A DNA stretch of 64,000 bases, taken from positions 1,736,001 to 1,800,000 of the forward strand of contig JAGPYM010000007.1 in the NCBI GenBank assembly GCA_020736575.1. Reading direction: 5' to 3'. Each line of letters starts with the position of its first letter. The first letter of the stretch is position 1. Shown in pieces: positions 1 to 11,001 of this stretch. A program made the position numbers and the translations under genes. The notes beneath the pieces are model-generated. The model ran no database searches, was not told the DNA's origin, and worked only from the letters and a program-made list of their open reading frames with translations. This DNA is from Thelonectria olida. Taxonomy: Eukaryota > Ascomycota > Sordariomycetes > Hypocreales > Nectriaceae.

Positions 1-365
1 TGGTGCTGATCACATGGCCGGGGACATTCTTGGCTCCTCTTCAGTTCACGGGCCCTGTTGTTACCAAAAACACCCACCCGTGTTTGAAGATGAAGTGAAT
101 ATGTATCATTGCGAAGTCCCATCAGCCCATGCACGAACCTTAAGCCAACATAGAGGCGCGCGCCCGTCTTCAGCTTCCGCAGCACAAAGGCGACTTTGGC
201 GACCGCCCGAATCCAAATCTCGCCGCCAAGTTCCATCGACTGGGGTCCCTTGCCCACCCAGCCCTGAACGGCCGCATGTGTACAAGCCCGCAGTCGCCTG
301 CCGAGATGGCTGCCGTGCCGACGTCTTCCTGCATCTGTCTTTTATACGCCTCGGCGTATTCCATC

Positions 366-790
366 ACTCTCGCGCGCCACGGATCATAGCGTCGTGGCCG
401 AAGATAGCGAAGTAGTGAGACACCTTGCGGATATCCTCCCAGGCGAAGACGGCATCGCCGCAGACCACGAGGGAGCCCGCCTTGGCCGCGACGACTTCCT
501 GCCAGATCCACAGCCGGCTCCGGTAGACACGGCCGACCATGTTGAAGATGGCAAGCCAGTGCTTGGCGTCGATGTCCTGGATCAGGGTATGTTGCCAGCG
601 CAGCTTCTGCTCTCACACCGTCGTCCAATACTCGGAGGTGATAGAAGAGAGCCGGCCCGTCTGTGTCGAGGCCGCCCAAAGCTGTTCGCACACGGCCGCT
701 TTCTTCCTCCTCGTCTGCGTACTTGACACAGAGCAGTCTGATGTTGGATTTCGGGTCGGCAAGAGCCGAACACTTGCACGGACACTCCGT
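366..790 (-). pseudogene. Decayed HET-domain (heterokaryon incompatibility) fragment
   Basis: Read on the minus strand, one frame near 700-790 gives a segment starting MTECPCKC and containing IRLLCVKYADEEEE, which resembles the opening of HET domains (IRLL...). A second frame at about 366-605 gives HWLAIFNMVGRVYRSRLW followed by IWQEVVAAKAGSLVVCGD, the R-L-W-x-x-Q-E-V ... CG ... W core typical of HET proteins. That frame ends at TGA (GARE*). The two pieces lie in different frames, stops separate them, and the central part of a HET domain is missing between them. No intron was found that joins them. HET proteins trigger incompatibility cell death in fungi; this copy is probably dead or a remnant. 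Family call rests on motif recognition only. Confidence 0.5.
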
Positions 791-856
791 CATGACGATG
801 CTGAGATAAAGAAGACAGAAAAATTCAGTTGTGAAATTTTGATTTGAGGCTCTCAT

Positions 857-1222
857 CTCGTTATACTCTTATTCCGCAAACTTCACGTGAGTGGCGCTGC
901 GCTGCAAGCCGAGGCGTAAACACCTGACTTGAGGAATGGTTGCTCCCCAATCTCAGACCTTTGGGAAATTAGGCGGTATATATACTCTGAATAAGAGACT
1001 GGTTAAAAAGAACAGAGGCACGATACAGCTGTCCTGGTACAACACTATCCACCCAACGAGCCGGCTTCACTTTCAAGAGCAAATTTGCCATGGAAAACAG
1101 CCTGGAAGTCTCAAAGGATCTTAAGCAACTCCTCGTCGCTGCGGACTTCTCGGATGTATTTCTATATGACTATCAGGAAAGGGCTGCGGGGAGAAACCTG
1201 TCTATCAAATAGTCTATTGCAC
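857..1222. other. Intergenic, no gene seen
   Basis: About 370 bases between the HET fragment and the 3' end of the SDR gene. Short open frames only; TATATATAC near 976 has no convincing gene behind it. Confidence 0.5.
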
Positions 1223-2215
1223 TCAGTTTCCCCCCTTCTCTCCTACCCACTCCAAAGACTTCTCCCACAGCTTCGTCGCCTTCTCTTCATCATACGTCCA
1301 AGGGGCGTAACCAGGGCCAATCAATCCGGTGGCAGGATCCCAGGGCCCGATTACCTGGCAATCCTCAAGATACTTCCCACCAGTGCCCTCCAGTTCCTTG
1401 GCCACAGCCGCCCAAACCGTCGTTGCTGCGCCCTGTTCGGTGCTCTTCATAAAGACCTGCGTGCTGGCCGCGCCCCATGAAGCCCGGATTTCCTCCGTAA
1501 CGTACTTCTGGAGACCGCTGAGGATTCCGCCGGGGTGCAAACTAAATGCGTGGAGGCCCCTGGATCCATATCGTCGCTCGATCTCGTTGGCCGTCCAGTT
1601 CATGGCCGTCTTGCTTTGGCCGTAGCCTTTCCACGACTCGTAGTTGCCCTCCATGTTCACGTTGTCGAACATGACCTCGCTCTGCCGATGTCCGCTGGAA
1701 GAAACCTGAACCACTCGGGACTCGAAGCCAGGCTTGGAGGCAGATAGAAGGGCTGGAGTGAGGAGTTGAATGAGGAGAAAATGGGCGAGATGGTTGGTTC
1801 CAAACTGCGTCTCCCAGCCGTCAACGGTCCGACCCTCTGGGGGCACCATGACACCGGCGTTGTTGATGAGAATGTTCAACGAGGAAGATTTCGAAAGAAA
1901 TTCCGCCGCGCAAGCCCGGACGCTTGCAAAAGAGTTGAGATCGAGAGCCAATAGGTGAACTTTGTCGGAGTCGACGAGGTCGTCCAATGCCTCCTTGGCC
2001 TTCTCTAGATCGCGAGCAGTGAGGTAAAGCGTGGCACCGGTTTTAGCGAGAGCGCGAGCTGTCTCGATACCAATGCCGGACGAGCAGCCCGTGATGAGGA
2101 TTTTTTCCTCGGATAGTTTACCCTCAAGATCATTGTCCTGGATAATCTGCAGAGCTGTTGGACGAGCATCGCCTGGGCCAGTGGGCGAGGAGTGAACGGC
2201 GGCGTACTTGGACAT
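1223..2215 (-). CDS. Short-chain dehydrogenase/reductase (SDR)
   Basis: Single-exon gene for 330 residues, a NAD(P)-dependent oxidoreductase of the classical SDR fold, closest in look to fungal retinol-dehydrogenase/WW-oxidoreductase-like enzymes. Visible motifs: cofactor loop TGCSSGIG at residues 42-49, LINNAGV, catalytic Ser in QVSSSGH, and YGQSK (YxxxK). The start is placed at MSKYAAVHSS because the upstream in-frame Met would add 37 residues of unconserved, Ser/Pro-rich sequence. A TATATAA element lies about 120 bases upstream of this ATG. The substrate cannot be told from sequence. Next upstream on the same strand is the Zn2Cys6 regulator, which might control it, but nothing shows this. 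Confidence 0.92.
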   Translation of the reverse strand: MSKYAAVHSSPTGPGDARPTALQIIQDNDLEGKLSEEKILITGCSSGIGIETARALAKTGATLYLTARDLEKAKEALDDLVDSDKVHLLALDLNSFASVRACAAEFLSKSSSLNILINNAGVMVPPEGRTVDGWETQFGTNHLAHFLLIQLLTPALLSASKPGFESRVVQVSSSGHRQSEVMFDNVNMEGNYESWKGYGQSKTAMNWTANEIERRYGSRGLHAFSLHPGGILSGLQKYVTEEIRASWGAASTQVFMKSTEQGAATTVWAAVAKELEGTGGKYLEDCQVIGPWDPATGLIGPGYAPWTYDEEKATKLWEKSLEWVGEKGGN

Positions 2216-2336
2216 TTTGGAGGAGTATGGAGGGACAGGTGTTGAATGAAAACAGGCTGAGTAAATGTTAGAAAAGACTGGTGTTCGATTGTCGGTTGAA
2301 TGAGAAGAAGTCAATCCGAGGAACATGGCCTCTGGC

Positions 2337-2343
2337 TTATATA
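2337..2343 (-). promoter_or_regulatory. TATA box of the SDR gene
   Basis: TATATAA on the minus strand, about 120 bases upstream of the chosen SDR start codon, in a suitable position for a core promoter. Confidence 0.45.
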
Positions 2344-2512
2344 GCCGATCCCCGTGGACCCGGAACGCATCATCAACCCGACAACTGTATAAAGTTCCGG
2401 AGTTAAGAACAGTCCATGAGCGTCTTGCAGCTAAGAATCGAACAAGTGCGTATGCGCGACGGCACGGCCCACCTCATTTTGATTAACCACTCTTGAGCGG
2501 GATATATAAGGT

Positions 2513-2535
2513 GGTGCGGTGCGGTGCGGTGCGGT
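2513..2535. repeat. Short tandem repeat, GTGCG x about 4.4
   Basis: Uninterrupted copies of the pentamer GTGCG between the SDR promoter and the 3' end of the Zn2Cys6 gene. A simple microsatellite; no function inferred. Confidence 0.85.
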
Positions 2536-2658
2536 CGATGCGGAAATGCGGGCGGTACTTTCGGCGTCCGCATCCGCCTCGGGCCCCGTGGCCGCATTCA
2601 CTCCGTATCCTAATTGAACGCACGAGTACAGTTATATAACCAGCTTGCACGTCCGGAC

Positions 2659-4517
2659 TCAACTACCACCTTGCCAAATTGCAGTGTCCGCATGGTCGTA
2701 ATTATCAATAACGTCCAGGTACTCTCCTGCATCAAGTCAGCAAGACAACAAGCAGAACTCGTAGATATGTTAAGCACTTACTCGCGCACTTCCATCTTTT
2801 CCCCAGCATCTCAAGCACGTTCTTGATTCCCGTGAGCTTCAACATGTCCTCATCATTGGCCATCTCACTGACCATCCATGCATAGTTTGCACCAGCTTGG
2901 TAGAGACAATCACATACGAATGGCGGCATCCTCAGCATTCCACCCAGCTCCACAACAGACTTGACCCGCTGTGAAAGCTGATATACCTTGTATGATATTT
3001 CTTTGTGGCCCTCCAATGCCACTTTGGATATCTCTAAAAATGACGGGTTACCGATTTGGCTGGGGCCAGCCGTTTCGACGCAACAATACAGTTCGTACAG
3101 ACTGAGTAAGGCGCTGTAACACAGTGCAAGGGATGTGAAAAGCGGAAGGTCGGCCATGGAATCATTCATCTTGTCCAGCAGCTCACTAGACTCGTTGACG
3201 ATGGTGGTTGACAAGGCCTGTAAAGTTCGATGAAGTTGGGTGGCTTCTTGATAGCGGAATTCATCGTCCGCTTCTCGATCGTTTATATGGCGCAAGACGC
3301 GCGACAGAATATGGGACGCTTGACATGTTCTTGCGAATGGAGATGCTTGCACGGCTGTGTTTGTTGACACGGCGAGCGGTTGGACGAGGGCAAGCTCCTA
3401 GACAATGGTAAGCGGTAATGTTTACGTCAAGGCTCGGTGATAGCTTACCCCTCGATCCCAGTTCTTCTCATCAACTGGCAGAAGCTCATCTGCACGCGCA
3501 TCTTCGCAGGCAAACGGCTTGCTTGAACTGCCGAGGTTGATGTACCTGTCCAGCATAATCACTGCCCACCATGTTCTGCGCCGCTCCTCCCAATCACTAG
3601 CCGTCGCTGCTCGAGATTAGAACCAGCATCAGAAACGTCCTTGGTTATCACCATACTTACTTGGCGGATTCAACATCTGTGGTGCCCTTTTCCTATCATG
3701 GAGACCCATGGCAAGACCTAATCTTGCGCAATGTCCCACAGTGAGATATGCCGCTGGGTAGATTGCGTGCTCAATCTCGTACAGCGCAATGAGGAGCGTT
3801 GCCTGCAGAAGCCGGACGGAGAAGACGTTGCTCATCTCCGCAAACGAGCAACTGGCTTTTGCAGCTCTGTACACGCCAACATTAGGCGGCTCCTCGCGAT
3901 TGGGTGGCTTTGTATGTAATTGCATCGCGATGAGCAAAAGTGCAAGATCCGCGTTGAGGTGGTCCTGGGAGGCAGTGAGTTCCTGGTATAATCGCAGCTT
4001 GGACACTAGATTAGATTGTTAATATAGGAAGAAACAGGCATATGAGGCAAGAATCACCTATTGGCAAAAATGTGTGAACCGACAGGTTGAAATAAACATC
4101 CACGTCAAACATGGGCGACGACTCTTGGAGAGATCGGCTATACTCGGATGGCAATCCCACGCTGGCTATCTGAATTGTCTGCCTTTTCGTTTGGAAGGCA
4201 GTAAAGTCGAGAAAGAACAAGGCAGGAAAATCATGCGTGACAGATACAGGCGCTGTCGTCGTCGATGGCGTGGGAGGAAGACTGACTGCCACATCAACAC
4301 CGCCAAGCGTAGGACTCTGACTATGGCTTCTCGTGGCAGCTTGAATTGTTGGACGGCCTTCGGATGATGCGGGCGGTCGGCCGCACATGCGGTACATGCA
4401 TCCTCTCCCGCTCTTCTTGCATAAGGAGCAGGCGGGCAATTCTCTGGTGCATCTCCTCTTCTGTTTGCGGCACGTCATGCAAGCATTAGAGGCCAAGCCT
4501 ATTTGTGCGTCACCCAT
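2659..4517 (-). CDS. Zn2Cys6 transcription factor, 5 exons
   Basis: Model: exons 4517-4058, 4005-3661, 3606-3449, 3397-2782, 2726-2659 on the minus strand; 1647 nt, 548 residues, all introns GT-AG and in phase. The N-terminus carries a perfect binuclear cluster, C-x2-C-x6-C-x6-C-x2-C-x6-C, from residue 13 (CMTCRKQKRRC...). This is the DNA-binding domain of GAL4-type fungal regulators. Exon 3 encodes WEERRRTWWAVIMLDRY, a typical signature of the fungal-specific middle homology region. The C-terminal half is helical without a known motif. Nuclear regulator; target genes unknown. It may act on the adjacent SDR gene (inference from position only). Confidence 0.9.
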
Positions 4518-5153
4518 GGTGTTGAGTTGGAATTTGGGCGTGATGAGGTGGAAGTGAAGGAATTGAGGAATGGCTGCGGAGGCGGACGGGGGTGTCAACC
4601 GGAGTGCGGGCGGGCGGGCGCGGGTTATCGTACCGCCCGCCCACCGCTATTCTCTCCGCTAGTACTTCTTGTCTAGTTGTCTCCATACCTGGGCAGATGG
4701 TCAATCGTGATGCCGGAGTTAAGCTGAACCCCGGGCCTCGTAACAACTTGGCATTCCATGACCACATCATGACTACGCAGTTGCTAAGCTTGCACGGAGC
4801 GGCTCAGATGCGATTCTTGCTCTCCTACATCTCTATACTCTTTCGATCAATCCGGTTGTCAATACGACGAATGAGCACCTTGAGTGGACGCCGTCATTGG
4901 AACCGCTAGTTTCGTGCCTCTCATCAGCTGAACCGGATCCCACAGTGTCAATGTCTAAGAACAGCCGAGAAAGGAGCCAAGACGAAAACCAAGCGTTCTT
5001 TGAGTTATTCCATTACAAAGTAAGCAATTTGGTTTCTTTTTGGTATTATCAAAACATGCCTTGATATACTGTACTTATACGTTATACCCCCAACTCCAGA
5101 CGACATGCATTTACGAATTCACCCAATCAAGCTCAATCACCCCATCGCTGAGA
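4518..5153. other. Intergenic region between two minus-strand genes
   Basis: Contains the 5' region of the Zn2Cys6 gene, including a GGGCGG-rich patch near 4606-4640, and the 3' flank of the F-box/LRR-like gene. No further gene was recognised. Confidence 0.5.
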
Positions 5154-7211
5154 TTACTTGACTTCCCTTGCCATCGGAATGTCATGACTACTTTTCTCAT
5201 CATCCACCACATCGGGAGCGAGCGGAAAACTGGACCAGTCGTCCTTTCTCGTCTCAGATCTCGGTGGCCAGAGACCATCCCAAGCAGCCTTGATCCTTTG
5301 CGTCTCTTCACCACCCCTCTTCTTTTCGAATATAAACGACTCAAAGTAAGCTCGCTCGCGCTTTCTCACTTCCTGGATAACGATTTCGCCATTGGGGTTT
5401 CTGCGAACCATCCAACTTTTCCCAATGCATCGCACCCACCTGCCAAATTCGCCTGCGAGATGCATGCCAGTTGGTCGTAGTTTGACTTTGAGCATAGAGT
5501 TGTTTCTGCTGATTACGCGAAAGATGTCAAGCGCAAGCGTCGAATCCATGGCCGCATTCATAAACACCTGCTGCATCATGGGGATGGATAGTCTGTCAAC
5601 ACGCGAAACGTCGAACGTTTCATCTTGGTCATCGTCGTTGTCTGGCCGTGGAAGTGCCTTGACGGCGCAGTCAAGCAGCAAATTCAGGCGTTCCAGCCGG
5701 GGTAGTGTGCCCAAAGCTCGATAGAGCTTCACCTCTTCTTCCCCGCCTTGTAGTCTCCGCACCATAATCTCCAACTCTTCAAGCTCGGGGCACTTTTGTG
5801 AGATTTCTCGAATGTTGCCAAGAGAAAAGGAAAAGCGTGGCCTTAGAAGCTTGAGGCGGCGTAGACTTCCCCCGTGATGGCTTATGATTGCATCGAGTAT
5901 CATGCCGCTAACCAAACTACCCGTCAGCCTCAGACTCTTGAGCGGACTCAGCAGTTGTAAGAGATCTCTTATAGCGTCGTCGATCTCAGGTTCGTCGCTT
6001 GGTTGGGGTGCGTCGCTCCCAAGGTCCATGTCAAACATAACCAACGACAATGACTGAAGATTTGCAAAATGACCATCGTCAGCCATTTGCACTAGCTGGA
6101 GGAGGGAGTCGAGGTCAACTGAATTCTGTACCCAGAGCAAACGCAGGTTGCGGAAATCAGTATAGCTGCTCCATTTGACAATGGATTCCGGGGTCCATGG
6201 CCCACCGCCAAGAAAGAGGCTTTGGAGATGCCCTATACCAGGTTTGTTACCTGCTGATTCCATGTCCCGGAGCCGGAAACCTCGCCATGGGGGACGTGGG
6301 CCAGCGATAGCCAGTCTGGCACCCTGGAATGCGACGATATTGCTGTTTGAGTGACGAACATTCGTCAGCCGCGGCGCCGCCCCTTTAATCATGGCCATCA
6401 CAGCTTCTTCGTTGTAGTCGACGTAGTCATGTCTCGGGCATGAGTTTGTTATCATGGTGAGGCTGAAGAGACAGGGCGACGTAGCGAGTGCGAGTTCATC
6501 TGGATCCACGGCTTGTGGCTGATCATCTGGATGCGGCCCAAGGCTGCGAAGATTGAAAGCCTGCATGTGTAGGCGGCTGGTGGGATGAGCATCGTGCAGT
6601 GCGGAGAGAAGGCACCGCGGCATCTGGCTCAAGCTTGTATAAAGGATGTCGCGAAGGCCTGGCAAGGCTCTGCAGAGCTGGGCCACGGGAAGCCAGGCTT
6701 CATCGTGTCTCTTCCTTTCCTCCTCCGTCGACGGCAATTCAGGGAGTTTAGAATAGGTGCTCCTGAAACTCGACCTGCACCAGTTGTCTTCTTCCTCTTC
6801 GTCACCCCATCGGCACTCTTCGAAATTGCCAAACTCGGAAGTTGCCTGATTCTCAATACCACCACCTTCCTCTTCGTCGTCTGGTTCCTGCATCTTCATG
6901 TCGCATGAGCCACTGACTGTTAGGATGCGTACATGCCTGAGACGACGATCAGTGTCAAGCATGTTCTGCCACTTCTGTACCACACGGCGCAGCTGCTTTG
7001 GGGCACGCGCATGCACGCGCACATGGCGAAATCTCTCCCTGTCCGTAGCCCTGCAGCAGATCTTGCTAGCCAAGGCAAAAGCAAAAAGGCTTTTTCTGTT
7101 GGATTCGCGGTAGGCAACGTATCCAGAGATGGACTCGAGCAGGTGTAGGGGAAGGCTTTCCAGCCCCGATGATGGATTCGATGGACATTCCGGGTCATCT
7201 TTTGTGTCCAT
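5154..7211 (-). CDS. F-box/leucine-rich-repeat-like protein
   Basis: Single long exon, 685 residues, no introns needed. The N-terminus (about residues 17-65, GLESLPLHLLESISGYV ... ASKICCRATDRERFRHVRV) has the LP-x-x-LL-x-x-I start and buried Leu pattern of an F-box, followed by a long Leu-rich region with segments such as LKSLRLTGSL and LRRLKLLRPRF that look like irregular leucine-rich repeats. Asp/Glu-rich stretches occur near residues 113-142. F-box proteins recruit substrates to SCF ubiquitin ligases; the substrate here is unknown. The start codon is the first Met of the frame. The family call is from pattern, and fungal proteins of this type diverge fast. Confidence 0.85.
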   Translation of the reverse strand: MDTKDDPECPSNPSSGLESLPLHLLESISGYVAYRESNRKSLFAFALASKICCRATDRERFRHVRVHARAPKQLRRVVQKWQNMLDTDRRLRHVRILTVSGSCDMKMQEPDDEEEGGGIENQATSEFGNFEECRWGDEEEEDNWCRSSFRSTYSKLPELPSTEEERKRHDEAWLPVAQLCRALPGLRDILYTSLSQMPRCLLSALHDAHPTSRLHMQAFNLRSLGPHPDDQPQAVDPDELALATSPCLFSLTMITNSCPRHDYVDYNEEAVMAMIKGAAPRLTNVRHSNSNIVAFQGARLAIAGPRPPWRGFRLRDMESAGNKPGIGHLQSLFLGGGPWTPESIVKWSSYTDFRNLRLLWVQNSVDLDSLLQLVQMADDGHFANLQSLSLVMFDMDLGSDAPQPSDEPEIDDAIRDLLQLLSPLKSLRLTGSLVSGMILDAIISHHGGSLRRLKLLRPRFSFSLGNIREISQKCPELEELEIMVRRLQGGEEEVKLYRALGTLPRLERLNLLLDCAVKALPRPDNDDDQDETFDVSRVDRLSIPMMQQVFMNAAMDSTLALDIFRVISRNNSMLKVKLRPTGMHLAGEFGRWVRCIGKSWMVRRNPNGEIVIQEVRKRERAYFESFIFEKKRGGEETQRIKAAWDGLWPPRSETRKDDWSSFPLAPDVVDDEKSSHDIPMAREVK

Positions 7212-7820
7212 GGTGACCAGATGATACTGGCGTAGGCGAGAAAATATGTGGTTTGCAAGGTTGAAGAGGGGAAAACGGGTTCAGGCAACCAGCACTGCCA
7301 CGTCCTGGCCGAGTAGCGGTCGATAGGTGGTTGCCTTGTCAATTTGGCCCGTCATCTCATGGGCAGGTACGTGTCAGGACGGCAAGCCCCAACCAACAGG
7401 ACGAGATCTAATTCTCAGAGAATGACAGAGTACCTAACGCAGTCGGTGTTTGAGGAATGGGTTGGCCAAGGATGTGGTATTATGGACCATAGAGAACTAA
7501 AGTACGACAGTAAGAATCGTCCCTCGTCAAACGCCGCAAAACGCCATTATTCAGATCATACATGGGCCCAGCCCTTCTCGGTGAGTACGTGCATCTCGTC
7601 AATGAGACATCTTGCCCCATTCTCTCTGCGATCGGTTGTTGCTCTTCCCAAACTCGCACCTCACGCCGCACCTCCCGCTCCTTAAGCCATGGTGTCGTGG
7701 ACCACCGTACTAACCTGTTCTTCCACAGCCCAAAGAAAATATCGGTATAGGAAAGCTAAGACCTTTGGGCATGAACCGATTTATAAGCTTGGCGGTTGTA
7801 GCCGACTCGGACATTAGGAT

Positions 7821-8385
7821 TTAGGTAGATCCCCCGCGATTCTGATGCAGAATTATCCGCATGGATGAGGCGACATTCAGAGCCTTCGAGATGGAACTAG
7901 CAATAGTATCATCGATACCTCGGAAATTAATCGACTGGTCCCCTACAAAAGGTGCCGCAGGCATGAAGACTGTAGAGAAGTTTGATGGTTAGCCTCTCCG
8001 ACTAAGGAAGTAGGATAAAGAACTGAAAGGAACACACATACTGTGACGGAGGGATCGGTCCCGCGTTTGAGAGCTCGAACCGGAAGGTCCGGAAAGCTGT
8101 CCAGCACCATCTCGGAGTAGAGCTGCCACGCCTTTCCGCCCTTTTCCCTGCCGCACATTGTGACTTTGGGCTGCAACAAAGCGCTCGATTGATAGCGGTA
8201 GAAACCTCGACCCCAGCCAGAGCCCGACAGGTCGTGCAACGTATTCATACACCATCGAGTCTAAGGACGGCTCCGGCCAGCCTGCAAGCAACAACAGCAC
8301 CAGTATCAATCAGATCAATGACCTCAACAAGGAGATGTAGAGATGGACGGGCTAACATGTGCGTCTCCACGGGACCGCCCTCCAT
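7821..8385 (-). CDS. Small hypothetical protein with two micro-exons
   Basis: Proposed exons 8385-8357 (29 nt), 8281-8251 (31 nt), 8170-8038 (133 nt) and 7969-7821 (149 nt); 342 nt, 113 residues. Introns have GTTAGC, GTATGA and GTGTGT donors and GCAG, GCAG and ACAG acceptors, and all phases agree. The product starts MEGGPVETHMLAGAV and includes MCGREKGGKAWQLYSEM and FMPAAPFVGDQSINFRG. No family is recognised, and there is no signal peptide or membrane segment. The third and fourth exons read as natural protein, whereas the open frames that run through the introns do not. The first two exons are small enough to be wrong, so the gene may start elsewhere. Confidence 0.42.
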
Positions 8386-8472
8386 GCCCGCTACACATAC
8401 GACATATAAGTAACAGTAATTTGGAAATTGATATTAAGATCTAAGTTACATAAGGACTGTTTAGATGAATCA

Positions 8473-9416
8473 CTAGTCGTTTAAACTGTACTTGATCGGA
8501 ACCTTTTCCATCTTATTGGCCAGGCTTGGCAAACCTGCATCGAATGCCTTGTGGTCGCCTCTCGCTCTCGCCTGTAGGCTACGCAAAATATACATCAACA
8601 TGACAGCAGTGCCAGCGACGGCGAAAATCGCAACTGTGTGAGCATATCGAGCTAACAAAGGGCACACGAGATTCTGTGGCTCGCTTGGGGAAGCACTCGT
8701 GCTCGAGGCTGTTGCAGTACTCTCGGCATTGGCCAGAGAGGCACTACTGCTGGACAAAGCTGTACTCGGAGCAGCACTACTCACGCTGGGAGTCAGCGGC
8801 GTCATTGAACTTGGGCTCGCTGTAGGGTTAGCAGAAGCAACGGGGGTCGCATGATGGCCGGTCACATTCTGAGTGGCGATGGCGGCAGCATTGGCGGTGA
8901 TGGTGATGGTTGCCCAAGCTTGGTTCATGATATTTGTATATGACGACGCCCTCTCCGTCCAGGTGTACGACCATATGAGGCGGTCGATCTCGGTCAATGT
9001 TTTCACACATCTAGCGTCAGACCGATATATATGGCAGGTCATAGTCTCAACCCTGTAGACGATTACCAGGACTGGCTCGTAGACAGGCGACAAAGATGGT
9101 CTCTGTCGCTCAATTGGGGAAACACATACCATCGCCAGTCGTCTGAAGGACCCCCACCCGCGTCTATGATGAAACCTGCTGTTGAAGGCCCGTACGTGAT
9201 GGTCATGGCGTTGAAATCGATACAGTACGGTACCGTCAAGGTGGAAGGGCACTGGAGGGCCACGGTTGTTGCCTTCTTGTTGGCATTGATGATGGAACCT
9301 TCGAGACTTGCGGAATACTCTGCGGGATAAAAACCAGGAACCCATGCCGTCATTAAAACTTCGGCTGTCGTCGCGCCTGCGATAGCTAGGCCGGCAAGAA
9401 GGCCTGAGACATGCAT
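8473..9416 (-). CDS. Secreted or cell-surface protein with Ser/Ala/Thr-rich region and C-terminal membrane segment
   Basis: Two exons, 9416-9130 and 9052-8473, with one 77-nt intron (GTATGT...ACAG); 288 residues. Residues 1-18 (MHVSGLLAGLAIAGATTA) form a signal peptide. The N-terminal half has a few Cys (LQCPSTLTVPYC, MTCHIYRS, ARCVKT) and may be a small extracellular domain. A Ser/Thr/Ala-rich, probably O-glycosylated stretch follows (about residues 175-240), then a hydrophobic segment (VAIFAVAGTAVMLMYIL) and a short basic tail. This is the layout of a type I membrane or wall-linked protein. No known domain is recognised; similar short proteins are common in filamentous ascomycetes. Confidence 0.8.
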
Positions 9417-11001
9417 TTATTCTAGGTAGAAGGTAAAGTAACTGGCAGGCGTGAAATGGCAATGCAAGAATTGAGGTAGTGTGAACGCGGGACGGTCAAA
9501 CAGCGAGAGAAAGTGAACGGCAAAAGTCACTCGTGCTCAGTGACGGGAAGAAAAACAAGCATATTTCGGAAGGCAAAATGGGGGTGATCCGATTCGTGTG
9601 TTGGTTCGGCCGCCCTAAGTAAATAGGTCGATCAAGGATTGAATCCCACAGAGAATTGGTTTTCTGATGACTGTGCCTTGTCAGTGGGGCACTGAGATGC
9701 CTAGGGATTGTATCCAAGGTTGAACGACTGGATACTAACTAATGTGCTGTGCATTTTCTCGCTGCTTAGGGATCATATTCGATGTAGGTAGTTGCGGCAA
9801 TATTCGCAGCAGTCAAGTTATTGCTGGCTGAGGATAATGTCTTTATCGTAAAGAGTGCAAGGGAAAGGCCCTGGAGACCTAAAACTAGGAGCCGAGGGCT
9901 GGGCCCTCGCGCGTCAGTTCGTTAGGTAGGTGTTCGTACCTCGTTCGACAACTCAAGGAGTGTGCTTTTCGCGAGGCGTTGCTGGTGGCTGGCTCAGCTT
10001 TGCGCTGGGGGAGAAGGATTCGGCCCCGTGCCCAAAGTGTGTTCAGCGAGGCGTCATCCGGCGTTTCGTGCGAGTCAGCAGCGGTTAAGGCTGGATGGTG
10101 TGCAAGCGCCCAGGCTGAAGGCGGAATTACTTGCAATGTCCTCGAAGACTACGGCTGGGTCGGACTTCTCGCGGGCTGAGGCCTGTTGTGACACTCAGTT
10201 CTAAAAGGGGAGCGGAATTTTCTCACGTCGGTAGTAAGGTCGTGTGTTTGATATATCTGATGTAAGTCAACGGCTCCTGAATTCTTATCTTTAGTCCGAT
10301 AATTAACTGATATTATGATTTCCATGCTTGAACTCATCTTTCGCATTCTCAGCCTCCGGAGTAGCATGTTTGGTTCTTCCGGGAATCCATTCGATTAGGT
10401 TCATATCAAACACTATTTGCCTCGAGTCAGCCTGACCGAGTTGTCGTTTGCCATGCTTAGCCACCACCATGAGAAACAAGGATACAGCTCTTAGGTTATA
10501 CTTAACATTGGCCCTTGTGTAGCTAGCGCCCATCGTACATTCACGTCACGGAATCAGGCTAGCCCGAAGGACATTCGGTCATCAACCGTTCAGCCATTTA
10601 GTGGAGGCTGTGGTTAATGTGCAGTTCTCTTAGCCAATACTTGAAATATGAAGGCTGTTGATATACCGCGTACGGCGCGTGAGGTGATGTTTCAGGTTTG
10701 CATGCAGCAAAGCCTAAGGAATAGCATCTCCGAATGCTTGAAATAGATCTCATGACCACGCTTGCCTTGGCACAGCCTAGGCAACTCATTTCAAAGTTTT
10801 ATTTTGTCTATTGTTATGCTAACTTCGCCCACACTTCTATGCCGTTCCTGATAGCTACCATACGTGCTCGCCGTCGATATCTTCACTGCCTTGGTATGAT
10901 AGCCTATCCTCCTTAACCTGCTTGAGCGCGTTCTCATGGTCCCTAGGTTCTAGAAAACACTACTACCATCCGAAACTTCCTCCAAAAAGCCAACGCCTTC
11001 G
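9417..11001. other. Long intergenic region, no gene supported
   Basis: About 1.6 kb between the minus-strand secreted protein and the plus-strand lectin-like gene. Short frames in both directions around 9885-10204 are GC-rich but show no recognisable protein and no sensible splice partners. Confidence 0.4.

Noticed and set aside
1223..9416. Possible secondary-metabolite cluster (SDR plus Zn2Cys6 regulator plus later monooxygenases and transporters)
   Set aside because: No PKS, NRPS, terpene synthase or prenyltransferase in 64 kb, and the oxidoreductases are scattered among unrelated genes.
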